Positions 8,207 to 18,594 of a stretch of DNA of 64,000 bases are shown here, piece after piece; position 1 is the first letter of the stretch, and the number at the start of each line of letters is the position of its first letter. A model generated the notes under the pieces. It did not search any database and was not told the origin of the DNA. It saw nothing but the letters and a program-made list of their open reading frames with translations. A program made the position numbers and the translations under genes. This DNA comes from CAYVLA01 sp964549615 [NCBI: uncultured Thermococci archaeon]. Its GTDB lineage: Archaea; CAYQAE01; CAYVLA01. The stretch is from assembly GCA_964549615.1 (NCBI GenBank), contig CAZJVP010000030.1, forward strand, positions 1 through 64,000, written 5' to 3'.

Positions 8207-8641
8207 ATGAAGCCGAAGAACTTGACCTTCCGCTACCTTGAGCACACGGCGGACATAGGCGTCGAGGTGGTCGCGCCAAGCCTTCCGGCCGCCTTCTCCG
8301 AGGCCGGGGTCGCCCTTTTCGGAATCATGACCGACATCTCGGGCTTCAAGCCGGCCCACCCAGTCGGGATCACGGCAACCGGCCACGATATGAAGTCGCT
8401 GCTTTACGCGTGGCTCGAGGAGCTGATCTACATCTTCGACACCTCCCGGATGGTCTTCGTCAGGATAGACGTTGAGAAGCTCTCGCTCGATCCCCCGTCC
8501 ATCGAGGCGACGGGCTGGGGCGAGGCTTTCGATCCGGCACGGCATGAGCCGAGGACTGGCGTCAAGGCGGTGACTTATCACCGAATGAAACTTGACGAGA
8601 GGGAGGGCCGCTGCATTCTCACGTACTTCGTCGACATATAA
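8207..8641 (+). CDS. Archease, activator of RNA ligase RtcB
   Basis: A 144-residue archease. It promotes guanylylation and multiple turnover of RtcB in tRNA splicing and RNA repair. Diagnostic features are FRYLEHTADIGVEV at the N-terminus, SLLYAWLEELIYIFDT in the middle, VKAVTYHRMKL, and the C-terminal LTYFVDI. The start ATG lies directly behind the palindromic TATA box, so the message is probably leaderless; the frame is open further upstream but crosses that box. Its partner RtcB is encoded 3 kb away, and intron-bearing transcripts that need it (tRNA-Lys, apparently carB) lie in the same window. Confidence 0.93.
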   Translation: MKPKNLTFRYLEHTADIGVEVVAPSLPAAFSEAGVALFGIMTDISGFKPAHPVGITATGHDMKSLLYAWLEELIYIFDTSRMVFVRIDVEKLSLDPPSIEATGWGEAFDPARHEPRTGVKAVTYHRMKLDEREGRCILTYFVDI

Positions 8642-8926
8642 GCCGGGACGTTGGGACGGCAATGGGTCCGGTCTTTAAGGCGCCGGGATCCGGACATTCG
8701 ACCATTTTTGGTCGGTCGCTCCTGGGAAGGCGAAGACGCCGTTAAGACCTCAGGCAGACATCAAGGCGAGGATCTCCTCTCCTCCGATGCCTCCTTTGTT
8801 TGCGGTTCTCGTGCACTTCTCTCCGCCGAAGCCAGCGCCGATCTGGACTCATCAAGCACCTTCACAGAAACATTCATCTAGTGCCGGCCTCCATGCGAAG
8901 CGGGTGTGAGGGGCGAGGGAGGGTTC

Positions 8927-10180
8927 ATGAAAGCCGCCGGAGGGGGGCACGATGCCAGATCCTGGCTACTCCTCTCGGCCGTCCTTGCCCTGGCTTGGTC
9001 GCTCTTCTTCGGCCTTTCCTTTACAGGTATTCAGGGAGAGAAGCGGCTCGGCCTCGCCCTCCAGTTTCTGTTCGTAGGCGTGGTCGCGGTGTCGATCATG
9101 ATGCTTGCACTCGGCACGCCGACGACATCCAAGGCTGCATTTCGGTTCCTGGCAATCTGGGGCGTCTCCCTACCGTTGACCGTAACCTATCTCTCGCCCA
9201 TCGCGCACAGGGGCGCCCTCCCCCTAGCGGCCAACGCCATTTTCATCGCCCTCGCTCTCGCGTGGGCGAACTGGACCGCCGCTAGCCTTGATCGCCAGGC
9301 CATGCGCACTCGTCTATCGGCACTCGGGACGGGATGCCTCACGGCTGGCGGAGCCCTGGGGATCTGGGCCTGGGGATCTGCCACGGCTGGGGAGTGGCCC
9401 ATGGAACCGTATCTGACCTACATGTCCCAACAGCCTCTCCTCTACGCGGGCCTGTTGCTTGTGGGCATAGGGGCGATCCTCCGGATCCTTGCGACGCCCC
9501 GAGAATTGGCATGCTTGTCAGCGGTACTTCCGCGGCTGCATCGGGCCCTGCTGAGCAGGCTCAAGGGACTCGTCATCTTGGCGCTCGTTCTAGTCGTCTT
9601 TGTCGGTGTCGTCGTCCTGTGCAAGGTCTTCGCCGTGCCGTTCCCAAAGGAATTCGAGAGGGTGGACGCCACGCACGGGGCAGGGAAAAGCCTGATCAGG
9701 GCCGCAGAGAGACTCGACCTCTCGAAGTTCTTCACAGCAACAGGGAGCCAACCGCCACCTCGCTACCAAGAGCCACCTCCCTACGTGGACGGACGCATCC
9801 TGCGGCAATATGTTGCGAGATCTTGGAGATTCAGGCTCCGCGTACCCGACAATCCGGGCTTCCGTGAGAACGGGTGGCTCAGGTATGGCGCGAAAGTCGA
9901 TTTCTTCAATGGGACCGTGGCGCGCAAAGGACCGGGCCTCATGGTCGCCAGCGCCGATCTATCCACAGCAGTGAGGGCGCCAGGAGCCTACTGGTATAGG
10001 GAGGTGAACGAGACCACGATACGGGAGGGATTCGTCGTCAGGATGTCTCTTTCATACGGGGAGGTATATGCCAATCTCGGCGGGAAAGGCTTCGACCTGG
10101 ATGACCAGTACTTCATCTTCGACGAGCAGAGGCAGCTTGTCGCGATCCTAGCTCCGCTCATCCGCATCTGGCGGGCCTAG
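8927..10180 (+). CDS. Polytopic membrane protein with C-terminal extracytoplasmic domain
   Basis: A 417-residue protein of unknown family. The ATG follows a purine-rich gagggaggg ribosome site; a GTG at 8906 is an alternative. Six or so hydrophobic segments cover the first 220 residues (for example LLLSAVLALAWSLFFGLSF and GLVILALVLVVFVGVVVLC). A soluble domain follows, with a Pro-rich linker (PPPRYQEPPPY) and a beta-rich end containing WRFRLRVPDNPGF, GLMVASADLSTAV and YFIFDEQRQLVAILAPL. The preceding 285 bases (8642-8926) hold no gene that I recognise. Confidence 0.55.
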   Translation: MKAAGGGHDARSWLLLSAVLALAWSLFFGLSFTGIQGEKRLGLALQFLFVGVVAVSIMMLALGTPTTSKAAFRFLAIWGVSLPLTVTYLSPIAHRGALPLAANAIFIALALAWANWTAASLDRQAMRTRLSALGTGCLTAGGALGIWAWGSATAGEWPMEPYLTYMSQQPLLYAGLLLVGIGAILRILATPRELACLSAVLPRLHRALLSRLKGLVILALVLVVFVGVVVLCKVFAVPFPKEFERVDATHGAGKSLIRAAERLDLSKFFTATGSQPPPRYQEPPPYVDGRILRQYVARSWRFRLRVPDNPGFRENGWLRYGAKVDFFNGTVARKGPGLMVASADLSTAVRAPGAYWYREVNETTIREGFVVRMSLSYGEVYANLGGKGFDLDDQYFIFDEQRQLVAILAPLIRIWRA

Positions 10181-10273
10181 CGGCGGGCCAATAATCCAAG
10201 ACTCCAGGTCAACCAGCACAACGATGGCCGATGTCGCCGAAGACACGAACGGGCCCACGATGCAGGGATGCAG

Positions 10274-11416
10274 CTACGGCCTGAAACTGGGCATCGGGGG
10301 TAGGTCCTCTGGCCTCCGTGCCCTAGCCCGGATGAGATAGGCCTCCAGCCACCCCCTGTTCCGGTCGGGCGCCCCGACGCTCTTCACGATCTTCTCGTGG
10401 TCAAGCGAGTTGATCCTGTCGTTCGCTGCTCTCAGCGCATCCATGCAGTTCTTCAACGCCTGTTCGACCGGGATGCGCTCGGGGTTGATGTCGATGCCGA
10501 AGTAGCCCCTGTAGCCGTGCATCTTGAGCACGTAAAGCGCGGCCTCGGTCTGCTCGGGACCTATCACCCCAACGTCCAGGTCCTGGTCGTAGTTACCCAG
10601 GGGCTGGCTGTTCCAGTGGGTGTGGGCGAGCTTCCCGTACTCCATCGCGAGGCTGAAGGCATAGGGAAGATCTTCGTAGCCCATCAGCACATGGCCGACC
10701 TCCGGGTTGAGGGTCACTAGGGAATGCCCCTTCTCCAGAAGCTTGCGGTTCTCCTGCGACTTGAGCATCGACTCAACCTTCTGGGCCATTAGTATGCCCT
10801 CGGCCGTCGTTCCGTACAGGATCTTGCCCCTAGGCTCGTACGGCTTGGGTTCCTCGGCCACCCTCACCCCGGGAACCGCGTCCATGGCCTCTGCAAGTCC
10901 GGAGGCGAACCTGTCCCTGGCAGCCATGAAGTCGATTCCGAACGGGTTCTCGTAACCATCGATCCCCGGCCAGACTATAGCGAAGTCCGTGCCCAGTTCC
11001 TTGTTCAGCTCAAGGGTCCTCTTCGTCCTCTCTATGGCGGCCTGCCTGGCCTTGGGCAGGGGCGAGGAAAGCGCCCCGAACTCGAACTGCTTCTCGTAGA
11101 AGAGGTTGGGCACTATCGTGATCAGCCTTATTCCCGACGACCTTTCGAGGTCCTTGAAGAGGTCCAAGTTCGCCTCGTTAACCTCGTTCGGGTAGTGGGC
11201 CTCCAAGCCCTTGAGCCCATAGTCGGCCAGCGCCGCCGCCTTCTCTAGGCGCTGCTCCATTGTTAGGTCGTCCACGTATCTCTCGTGGAACCGCCCCCCG
11301 CCAGGCGCGAAAAACCAGACGCCTGCCGAGAACTTGAGATCCAGCTTAAACTTCTCCAAGTGCTCTATCATCTCAGCCGGAGTGCGCCTCGTCATCTGAT
11401 CCCTAAGATCGATCAT
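10274..11416 (-). CDS. Xylose-isomerase-like TIM-barrel protein (sugar isomerase/epimerase superfamily)
   Basis: A 380-residue AP-endonuclease/xylose-isomerase-like barrel. Candidate metal ligands sit at strand ends: the Glu in RVAEEPKPYEPRG, NPEVGH, the His in LAHTHWNSQPLGNYDQD, and the Asp in YFGIDINPER. The motif order resembles xylose and rhamnose isomerases more than endonuclease IV. The start is taken at ATG 11416, behind a TATA-like atctaaatag at 11451-11460; the frame is open 32 codons further. It is transcribed divergently from rtcB. The substrate is unknown, but an aldose-ketose isomerase is likely. Confidence 0.7.
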   Translation of the reverse strand: MIDLRDQMTRRTPAEMIEHLEKFKLDLKFSAGVWFFAPGGGRFHERYVDDLTMEQRLEKAAALADYGLKGLEAHYPNEVNEANLDLFKDLERSSGIRLITIVPNLFYEKQFEFGALSSPLPKARQAAIERTKRTLELNKELGTDFAIVWPGIDGYENPFGIDFMAARDRFASGLAEAMDAVPGVRVAEEPKPYEPRGKILYGTTAEGILMAQKVESMLKSQENRKLLEKGHSLVTLNPEVGHVLMGYEDLPYAFSLAMEYGKLAHTHWNSQPLGNYDQDLDVGVIGPEQTEAALYVLKMHGYRGYFGIDINPERIPVEQALKNCMDALRAANDRINSLDHEKIVKSVGAPDRNRGWLEAYLIRARARRPEDLPPMPSFRP

Positions 11417-11605
11417 GCGCGCAACCTCGGGCCGTGAAGCATCGTCTGGACTATTTAGATCTTCCCCGAGGCTGGCTTCCGTTCGCGATCCGGCCTGAGG
11501 AGCGGCTACCAAGCTAGATTGGACAAAAGAGTTTTCAAATGCCGGACCGACCGGAGCATGGCCGCCCGCGACTCACGTCTTTCTGGTCGGCAGGTGTTCT
11601 GAACG

Positions 11606-13051
11606 ATGCACAGGGACCTGAAGAAATTGTCGGAAGAGATCTACGAGGTTCCCCTGGGTTATAAGCCCGGAATGAAGGTGCCCGGAAGGATCTATGCAGA
11701 TGAGACCCTATTCAAACAAATCGAGGCTGGCACCATCGATCAGGTGGCCAACGTCGCCTGCCTGCCGGGCATACAGAGGTACTCGATGGCCATGCCCGAT
11801 GCTCACTTGGGTTACGGCTTCGCCATAGGCGGTGTTGCCGCGTTTGATATGGAGGAGGGGGTATTGAGTCCAGGCGGCATCGGCTACGACATCAACTGCG
11901 GGGTCAGGCTGCTCAGGACGAATCTTGATCGCTCGTCGGTGGAGCCGAAGCTGGAGGCCCTCATAGAAGCCGCCTTCAGGAATGTTCCCTCGGGCCTGGG
12001 GAGCGAAGGGAAGATCAAGCTCTCCCAAAGGGAGATCGACGAGGTCCTGGAGGAGGGCGCCGCATGGGCAGTGAGGCACGGATTCGGGTGGGAGCGCGAC
12101 CTAGAATATATGGAGGAGAAGGGAAGGCTGCCCGAAGCCGATGCGTCGCAGGTGAGCAGCAAAGCCAAGCAGCGCGGCATACCGCAGCTGGGAAGCCTCG
12201 GGTCCGGAAACCATTTCCTGGAGATACAGTACGTGGACAAGATCTACGATGAGGATGCAGCGAAAGTGATGGGCATAGACCGCGTCAACCAGGTCACGAC
12301 GATGATCCACACCGGCTCTCGAGGATGCGGCCACCAGATCTGCTCCGACTACCTGCGGGTGATGGAGTCCGCGGCGAGGAAATACGGCATATCCCTGCCG
12401 GACAGGGAGCTTGCATGTGCCCCGGTCGAGTCGCCGGAGGGACGGTCGTACTTCTCGGCGATGTGCGCGGGAGCAAACTTCGCCTGGGGAAACAGGCAGA
12501 TGATCATGCACTGGGTCCGGGAGTCGTTCGAGAAGGTCTTGGGACAGAGCGCGGAGAGCCTCGAGATGGAGCTGATCTACGATGTTGCCCACAACATCGG
12601 GAAGAAGGAGAGGCACGTCGTGGATGGCCGGAAGGTCGAGCTCTGCGTGCATCGAAAGGGTGCGACTAGGAGCTTCGGCCCCGGCAGCGAGGCGATCCCA
12701 TCCGACTACGCCAGAATAGGGCAACCGGTGATCATCCCCGGGGACATGGGGACCGCCTCCTACCTCCTGGTAGGCACCGAGAGGGCCATGGACGAGACCT
12801 TCGGCTCCACCTGCCACGGCGCTGGCAGATCGCTCAGCCGGGCCGAGGCAAAGAGGAGGTTCTACGGCGAGAAGGTGAGAAGCGATCTCAGGGCAAGAGG
12901 GATAATCGTCAGGGCGGCGAGCATGCCCGTGGTCGCCGAGGAGGCCCCCGGCGCCTACAAGGACATAGATAGGGTTGTCGAGGTCTGCCACAGGGCGGGC
13001 ATAAGCAGGAAGGTAGCTAGGCTGCGGCCTATGGCTGTGGCCAAGGGGTAA
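11606..13051 (+). CDS. rtcB: RNA-splicing ligase RtcB
   Basis: A 481-residue GTP- and Mn2+-dependent ligase joining 2',3'-cyclic phosphate and 5'-OH RNA ends, the step after BHB intron removal. Numbering matches the Pyrococcus enzyme: Asp95 and Cys98 in DINCGVR, His203 in GSGNHF, the [10 protein letters not shown] loop, and His404 in TCHGAGR, the residue that carries GMP. The length equals the archaeal form and there is no intein. It heads an apparent operon: mtrH starts 28 nt after its stop. Archease is encoded nearby, so both ligation partners are present. Confidence 0.96.
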   Translation: MHRDLKKLSEEIYEVPLGYKPGMKVPGRIYADETLFKQIEAGTIDQVANVACLPGIQRYSMAMPDAHLGYGFAIGGVAAFDMEEGVLSPGGIGYDINCGVRLLRTNLDRSSVEPKLEALIEAAFRNVPSGLGSEGKIKLSQREIDEVLEEGAAWAVRHGFGWERDLEYMEEKGRLPEADASQVSSKAKQRGIPQLGSLGSGNHFLEIQYVDKIYDEDAAKVMGIDRVNQVTTMIHTGSRGCGHQICSDYLRVMESAARKYGISLPDRELACAPVESPEGRSYFSAMCAGANFAWGNRQMIMHWVRESFEKVLGQSAESLEMELIYDVAHNIGKKERHVVDGRKVELCVHRKGATRSFGPGSEAIPSDYARIGQPVIIPGDMGTASYLLVGTERAMDETFGSTCHGAGRSLSRAEAKRRFYGEKVRSDLRARGIIVRAASMPVVAEEAPGAYKDIDRVVEVCHRAGISRKVARLRPMAVAKG

Positions 13052-13079
13052 GCCGCCCGGAATCTTTGAGGTGATGGAA

Positions 13080-13982
13080 GTGTTCAAGTTCGCCGTCGAC
13101 CAGGTCGAGTACGATATCTGCGGGCTTAGGATCGGGGGACAGCCAGGGGTTAACCCCACGGTGGGCATACCCAGCATCTTCTTCACCGGCCACAGCATCG
13201 TGACCGACGATAGGAAGGGCATCTTTGAGGAGAAGAAGGCCGAGAAGCTCGTCAACGAACTCGAGGTGCTGAAGGATCAGACGGGCATACCCTACATGTT
13301 GGACGTCGTCGGCAACTACCCCGAAGCCCTGCGGAGGTACGTCGATTGGGTGGCCGATAAGACCGAGGTTCCCTTCCTTTTGGATGGGATCACTGCATCC
13401 GTCAGGGTTCCGGTTGCCAAGCACTGCTCGGAAGTTGGCCTGGCGAAGAGGGCCATCTACAACTCCATCTCGCCCGACCACACGGAGGAGGAGGTCAAGG
13501 CCCTCAGCGAGCTGGATCTCGAGGCGTGCGTGCTGCTGACTTTCGATAAGCGGGTCATGTCCGCGGCCGGCAGGCTCGACGTCCTGGAAAAGGATCTGCT
13601 TCCCCTAGCGAAGAGGATCGGCTTCAAGAAGTTCCTGGTCGACACCATGGTTCTGGACGTACCGAGCATTGGGACGGCGAGCAAGGCATGCTACATGGTC
13701 AAAGAACGGTTCGGCCTGCCGGTCGGCTGCGGAGCCAGCAACGCGACCACCCAGTGGGAGAAGGTGAGGTCGGATCGCGATGTCTACAGGTCGGCCCACA
13801 TTGCCTCAACGATCACATCGGTGGTGCTGGGAGCAGACTTCGTCATGTACGGCCCGGTGGGCTACGCACCGTGGGTGACGTGGGCGATCGCCGCGGTGGA
13901 TGCGTTCGCTGCCTACCAGAACAGGTGGGAGTATAACACCAGGGCGTCGCCCGGCCATCCTCTGACCAAGATCTTCAGATAG
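13080..13982 (+). CDS. mtrH: MtrH-like methyltransferase (tetrahydromethanopterin S-methyltransferase subunit H family)
   Basis: A 300-residue TIM-barrel of the MtrH family, which in methanogens moves methyl groups between tetrahydro(methano)pterin and a corrinoid. The start is set at GTG 13080. The site GAGGTG (13068-13073) lies six bases upstream, and the resulting MFKF followed by IGGQPGVNPTVGIPSIFFTGHSIVTD matches methanogen MtrH N-termini; an in-frame ATG at 13074 abuts the SD. Other Mtr subunits are absent from the window, so this is a free-standing type. It sits between rtcB and an ACT/V4R gene, followed by homoserine and threonine genes, suggesting a role in one-carbon or methionine-related metabolism (inference). 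Confidence 0.88.
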   Translation: MFKFAVDQVEYDICGLRIGGQPGVNPTVGIPSIFFTGHSIVTDDRKGIFEEKKAEKLVNELEVLKDQTGIPYMLDVVGNYPEALRRYVDWVADKTEVPFLLDGITASVRVPVAKHCSEVGLAKRAIYNSISPDHTEEEVKALSELDLEACVLLTFDKRVMSAAGRLDVLEKDLLPLAKRIGFKKFLVDTMVLDVPSIGTASKACYMVKERFGLPVGCGASNATTQWEKVRSDRDVYRSAHIASTITSVVLGADFVMYGPVGYAPWVTWAIAAVDAFAAYQNRWEYNTRASPGHPLTKIFR

Positions 13983-14005
13983 GAGTTCGCTGGGAGGTGG
14001 CGAGC

Positions 14006-14812
14006 TTGGATCAAAAGGCGGGGTTCGGAGACAGGGATATTGGCATATACTATTGGGCGAAAGGAAGGAAGCTTGCGCAGATCTCCATGATCCTCAAGGA
14101 CGTGCCGGGTGCCCAGAGCAGGGTTCTGTCCATTCTCGCCGAGCACGGGATCGACCTGAAGCTCGGTTGGTTTGACACCACGGAGCGCGGGGTGAAGGGC
14201 AGGTACAGCGCGTTCGTGGACGTCACAGGGTCGGACGCCGACGTCAAGCAGATCCGCGAAGAGATCATGGCGACCAAGCTCGTCTATCAGATGGAAATCC
14301 AGACGGCCAAGGATGTCATCTTCGATGCTCACTTCAGGGGGCTACGCATGACCGATCGCGACATCTTCCCCATCGGCCTGAGCGAGTGGTCGGAGATGAA
14401 ACGCAACGTCAACCCAAAGGTGCTCAGGAACATGGGACGATCGGTTGGCGAGGTCATCGTGGACTACTGGCTCGACGTCATAGGCGACCTGAGCAACAGC
14501 CTTTCGCTCTGGGAGCGAATACTGGAGTCAAGATCGATAGGGGATCGCGTGACGATAGACGTCAGCAAGGGGTTGGTGGTGATCGAGAACTGCTTCGCCT
14601 CCCGGGAATACCGGGCCGGCCGGCCGTCCTGCTACGAGGTGTGCGGCATACTGGAGGCTATACTCTCCCACATCCTGGTGGAGAAGGTGAAGGTCGAGGA
14701 AGTCGAGTGCCTCGCCAATTACCAGCAGAGATGCGTTTTCAAGATGGATCTAACCTCGACCAAGAAACTGAGGGAATTCGAGAAGATAAGTGAAAGGCTG
14801 GATAGCCTGTAG
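14006..14812 (+). CDS. ACT domain plus V4R domain protein
   Basis: A 268-residue two-domain protein. Residues of roughly 20-95 form an ACT-like domain (LAQISMILKDVPGAQSRVLSILAEHGIDL), a small-molecule sensor usually for amino acids. The C-terminal half is a V4R-type domain (4-vinyl reductase family) with SCYEVCGILEAIL and EVECLANYQQRCVFKM, the Cys pattern of these ligand- or metal-binding domains. TTG 14006 is preferred because GGGAGGTG ends six to seven bases before it; GTG 13997 is the alternative. It lies tightly between mtrH and hom, so it may be an amino-acid-responsive partner or regulator of MtrH. No characterised homolog is known to me. Confidence 0.7.
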   Translation: MDQKAGFGDRDIGIYYWAKGRKLAQISMILKDVPGAQSRVLSILAEHGIDLKLGWFDTTERGVKGRYSAFVDVTGSDADVKQIREEIMATKLVYQMEIQTAKDVIFDAHFRGLRMTDRDIFPIGLSEWSEMKRNVNPKVLRNMGRSVGEVIVDYWLDVIGDLSNSLSLWERILESRSIGDRVTIDVSKGLVVIENCFASREYRAGRPSCYEVCGILEAILSHILVEKVKVEEVECLANYQQRCVFKMDLTSTKKLREFEKISERLDSL

Positions 14813-14817
14813 GTGAG

Positions 14818-16116
14818 ATGATGCGCACCATCAACATAGGCATGGTGGGCCTGGGCACGGTGGGGGGCGCCACATACTCGATCCTTCAGGGCCAAAAGAA
14901 ACGACTGGAGTCAAGGATAGGGGCAGGCCTTGAGGTCAGGAAGGTGGCGGACAAGAGGCCCGAGACGAGGGCGAAGTTCGACGTCCCGAGAACCGTCTTC
15001 ACCACGGACGCGCAGGACGTCCTTGACGATGAACGGATAGACATAGTCGTCGAGCTCATCGGAGGGCTTGAGCCGGCAAGATCCTTCATGATGAAGGCGC
15101 TCGAATCCGGCAAGACGGTGGTGACGGCTAACAAGGAGGTGCTGGCTCGAAGCGGGGCCGAACTCGTCGCCCTTGCCCGCCGGAACGGCGTGGGGCTCTA
15201 CTTTGAGGCTTCCGTTTGCGCCGGCGTTCCCCTCCTGCGCGGCATACATCAGGGGCTTGCCGGAAACAATATCTCGGAGATCTACGGGATCGTGAACGGA
15301 ACCACGAACTACATCCTGAGCAAGATGAGCTTGGAGGGCATGGAATTCAGCGAAGCGCTCAGTAAAGCGACCAAGATGGGATACGCAGAGGCCGACCCGT
15401 CCTACGACATCGACGGGCTGGATGCGGCCCACAAGATCGCCATCCTAGCGTCCATAGCATTCGGCAAGTGGGTTACCGTCGACATGGTCTTCAAAGAGGG
15501 GATAAGGCACGTTGCCCAGAGGGACATAGGGTACGCTAGGGAACTGGGCTACGCCATCAAGCTCCTCGCCATCGGGAAGAAGACGGCCAAGGGCCTAGAG
15601 GTCAGGGTACACCCGACCCTGATACCCAAGGACCATCTGCTCGCCTCGGTCATCGACATATACAACGCAGTCTTCGTCAACACCGATTGCGCCGGGCCGA
15701 CGGTCTTCTACGGCACGGGCGCCGGAGGCCCAAGCGCGGCGAGCGCGGTCGTTGCGGACATACTCGACGCGTCAAGGTCCATCCTCTCCAACTCGAGGAT
15801 GGGCTTTGAGAGCGGACTTGGGATCGAGGCCACGAACGACGTCGTCGATATAGGAAGCCTCGTGACGAAGTACTACATCAGGCTCAGGGTCATCGACAGG
15901 CCGGGTGCCCTAGCAAGCATAGCCGGCGTCTTCGGCCAGGAGAAGATAAGCCTTGCAAGCGTGCGGCAGACGGAGGAGCGGAAGAAGGTGGTTGACCTGG
16001 TCTTCATGACCCACGAGGCCCTTGAGAGCAACGTGAGGAAGGCCTTGGCGCGCATAGCCGATCTCGAGGTCGTAAAGGAGGTCAGCTCTTGCATGAGGGT
16101 CGAGGACCGGATTTGA
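14818..16116 (+). CDS. hom: Homoserine dehydrogenase
   Basis: A 432-residue enzyme reducing aspartate semialdehyde to homoserine. The NAD(P)-binding loop is [17 protein letters not shown]. Catalytic-domain signatures are [22 protein letters not shown] and [21 protein letters not shown]-terminal ACT domain ([29 protein letters not shown]) suggests feedback control by an amino acid. Tandem ATGs at 14818 and 14821 follow a GGTGAG site, and either may be used. Its stop overlaps the thrC start, so the two genes are translationally coupled in the threonine branch. Confidence 0.96.
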   Translation: MMRTINIGMVGLGTVGGATYSILQGQKKRLESRIGAGLEVRKVADKRPETRAKFDVPRTVFTTDAQDVLDDERIDIVVELIGGLEPARSFMMKALESGKTVVTANKEVLARSGAELVALARRNGVGLYFEASVCAGVPLLRGIHQGLAGNNISEIYGIVNGTTNYILSKMSLEGMEFSEALSKATKMGYAEADPSYDIDGLDAAHKIAILASIAFGKWVTVDMVFKEGIRHVAQRDIGYARELGYAIKLLAIGKKTAKGLEVRVHPTLIPKDHLLASVIDIYNAVFVNTDCAGPTVFYGTGAGGPSAASAVVADILDASRSILSNSRMGFESGLGIEATNDVVDIGSLVTKYYIRLRVIDRPGALASIAGVFGQEKISLASVRQTEERKKVVDLVFMTHEALESNVRKALARIADLEVVKEVSSCMRVEDRI

Positions 16117-17207
16117 AGGGGACCTGGGCGGGCGTCATAAGGGCCTACTCTAGCTTCCTTCCCGTCACCGATTCGACCCCAGTGATAACCCTCAACGAGG
16201 GCAACACGCCGCTTGTTCCGTCGGTCTACCTCGGCCCCCGCGCAGGCATCGATCTTTACTTTAAACTGGAGGGGCTCAACCCGACGGGGTCATTCAAGGA
16301 CCGTGGCATGACGGTTGCGGTCTCAAAGGCGGTCGAGCAGGGCTCGGACATGGTCATGTGCGCCTCGACCGGGAATACCTCCGCGTCCGCGGCCGCCTAC
16401 GCGGCGCGGGCCGGCATCCGCTGCGCCGTGTGCATCCCGAAGGGTGCGATAGCGAAGGGGAAGCTGGCCCAGGCACTCGTGCACAATGCAACCGTGATCG
16501 CGGTCGACGGAAATTTCGACGATGCGCTCAGGATCGTGCGCGCCATCACGGACCAGTATCCCGTGACGCTGGTCAACTCCTTGAACCCATTCAGGATAGA
16601 GGGCCAGAAGACGGGGGCCTTCGAGGTGTGCGACCAGCTCGGTCGCAACCCGGATGTGCTGTGCATCCCGGTGGGAAACGCCGGCAACATAACCGCCTAC
16701 TGGAAGGGCTTCAAGGAGTACATGGCCGCCGGGAAGGTGCAAGGCCGGCCCAGGATGCTAGGGTTCCAAGCGGCAGGCGCGGCACCGATAGTCCTGGGCA
16801 GGATCGTGGAGAAACCAGAAACGATCGCGACCGCCATAAGGATCGGCAATCCCGCGAGCTGGAAACAGGCCACGGAAGCGGCCCGCGAGTCGAACGGGTC
16901 CATCACAGCGGTGACGGATGAGGAGATAACGAAGGCCTACAAGGCTCTCGCCTCCAAGGAGGGGCTTTTCGTCGAGCCGGCCTCAGCCGCATGCGTCGCA
17001 GGGGTGGCAAAGGCGTTGGAACGAGGCGAGATCGAAAGCGGGGCCACCGTGGTCTGCGTGCTGACGGGGCATGGGCTCAAGGATCCGGACATGGCGATCA
17101 CCATCATACCGGAGCCCAAGATCCTTCCTCCGAGCGTCGAGGAAGTCGCCCAATACCTTGGCCTCCGTGATCGGAGAGTCATGCATCGGGCAGCTGATGC
17201 AACCTGA
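16113..17207 (+). CDS. thrC: Threonine synthase
   Basis: A 364-residue PLP enzyme converting O-phosphohomoserine to threonine. The PLP lysine lies in [11 protein letters not shown], the phosphate loop in [15 protein letters not shown], and the N-terminal substrate motif in [15 protein letters not shown] 16113 is chosen because it overlaps the hom stop (ATTTGA) and gives the family N-terminus ([14 protein letters not shown]); a TTG at 16089 would add eight residues. Homoserine kinase is not in the window. The 3' end overlaps the convergent aspartokinase gene by 29 bases. Confidence 0.95.
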   Translation: MKGTWAGVIRAYSSFLPVTDSTPVITLNEGNTPLVPSVYLGPRAGIDLYFKLEGLNPTGSFKDRGMTVAVSKAVEQGSDMVMCASTGNTSASAAAYAARAGIRCAVCIPKGAIAKGKLAQALVHNATVIAVDGNFDDALRIVRAITDQYPVTLVNSLNPFRIEGQKTGAFEVCDQLGRNPDVLCIPVGNAGNITAYWKGFKEYMAAGKVQGRPRMLGFQAAGAAPIVLGRIVEKPETIATAIRIGNPASWKQATEAARESNGSITAVTDEEITKAYKALASKEGLFVEPASAACVAGVAKALERGEIESGATVVCVLTGHGLKDPDMAITIIPEPKILPPSVEEVAQYLGLRDRRVMHRAADAT

Positions 17208-18594
17208 ACTCCCGGTGGATGGACAGAACGACCCTAGCGGAGTCCTGCTTTCTGACCAAGAAGGAGATATTCATCTCCGATGAGCCCTGCGCAATCATGA
17301 TCACGCTCGCGCCAGCGTCCGCAACCGCCTTGAAGACTCGGGCTGCGACGCCCGGGGTGCCCTTCATCCCGGAACCGACGACCGACACTATCGAGACATC
17401 CTCGTCGAAGGCGATCTCCCTTACGGCTGCATCGCCCCTGAAGGCGGAAGAGAGAATCCTGCGGCAGGCAGGTATGTCCGACAGCTTGACGGCTATGGTT
17501 ATGTTGGTCTCCGAGGAGCTCTGGGAGATCATCATCACGTTCACCTTCCCCCTCGCGAGCGACTTGAAAACCTTGGCCGCGACGCCGGGCAGGCCGACCA
17601 TGCCGGTGCCCGAAACCGATATCAGGCCGACGTCGTCCATGCTGGTCACGGCTTTGACAGCGCCCGGGACCTGCGTCGTCCCGTTGCTGATGAGGGTCCC
17701 GCTTCGGTCTGGGGCCGTTGCGTCCTTCACCCTGATCGATATCCCAGCCTGCATCGCAGGCCCCATGGTCCTAGGGTGGAGGACCTTCGCGCCGAAGTAG
17801 GCGAGCTCGGCAGCCTCCGCGTAGGAGATGAAGGGTATCGTCTTTGCCTCGCTCACGACCTTTGGATTGGCGGTCATTATGCCTCCTACGTCCTTCCATA
17901 TCCAGATCTCGTCGACCCCAAGGCATGCACCAAGGATGGATGCCGTATAATCCGACCCACCCCTGCCGAGGGTCGTGATCGCGCCGGACTCGTCCTGGGC
18001 AGCGAACCCGGTTACGACCGGGGTGATGCCCTCTGAAATGAGGGACTCCAAGCGGCTCTTGATGGTGGTCCTGCAGACATCCATCTTCGGCATGGCATCC
18101 CCGAAGTTGGAGTCGGTCACTATCCCTGCCTCGCCGCCGGTCAGGTCAACGGCTCGAACGCCCAAAGACGACAATGCGGCGGCAAAGATGGGGGTTGAGA
18201 GGCGCTCGCCCATCGACGCTATCCTGTCCATCGTCCTAGCCGAAGCATCCTTCCCAGCGATGTGCGCAAGATCCGTCTTCAGGAGCGCAACGAGACTCCT
18301 CAGCTTCGACGAGATCTCCTTCGCACCCGGATCCGCTACCTCCCTTGCCACTGAGATGTGATCCTCCAGAAGGCGATCGCAGAACTGGTCGATCACCGCT
18401 CGCGCGTCAGATCGCTTGGCCGTTTCGAGATCCTTCGCCACCTTGAGGAGTCGGTCAGTAATGCCCGAGAGGGCCGAGGTGACGACAACGACCTGGTCGC
18501 CGCGCTCCACCTGCCTCTTCACCAGTCGCGCGCACTGCTTGATGCTGTCCGCCGAATTGAGCAACCCGCCACCAAACTTCATGGTCAACTTCAT
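17179..18594 (-). CDS. lysC: Aspartokinase
   Basis: A 471-residue aspartate kinase, first step of the aspartate family. It begins [12 protein letters not shown] (KFGG nucleotide motif), has [12 protein letters not shown] and [24 protein letters not shown], and ends in two ACT domains ([25 protein letters not shown] and [25 protein letters not shown]). This is the arrangement of monofunctional, feedback-regulated enzymes. It starts inside the end of the ornithine cyclodeaminase gene (4-base overlap), forming an operon, and runs convergently into thrC with a 29-base 3' overlap. It supplies the pathway completed by hom and thrC. Confidence 0.95.
   Translation of the reverse strand: MKLTMKFGGGLLNSADSIKQCARLVKRQVERGDQVVVVTSALSGITDRLLKVAKDLETAKRSDARAVIDQFCDRLLEDHISVAREVADPGAKEISSKLRSLVALLKTDLAHIAGKDASARTMDRIASMGERLSTPIFAAALSSLGVRAVDLTGGEAGIVTDSNFGDAMPKMDVCRTTIKSRLESLISEGITPVVTGFAAQDESGAITTLGRGGSDYTASILGACLGVDEIWIWKDVGGIMTANPKVVSEAKTIPFISYAEAAELAYFGAKVLHPRTMGPAMQAGISIRVKDATAPDRSGTLISNGTTQVPGAVKAVTSMDDVGLISVSGTGMVGLPGVAAKVFKSLARGKVNVMMISQSSSETNITIAVKLSDIPACRRILSSAFRGDAAVREIAFDEDVSIVSVVGSGMKGTPGVAARVFKAVADAGASVIMIAQGSSEMNISFLVRKQDSARVVLSIHREFRLHQLPDA

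Noticed and set aside
12101-13255. A 384-codon open frame antisense to rtcB and mtrH
   Set aside because: Shadow of GC-rich coding sequence; the sense strand carries unmistakable RtcB and MtrH motifs.
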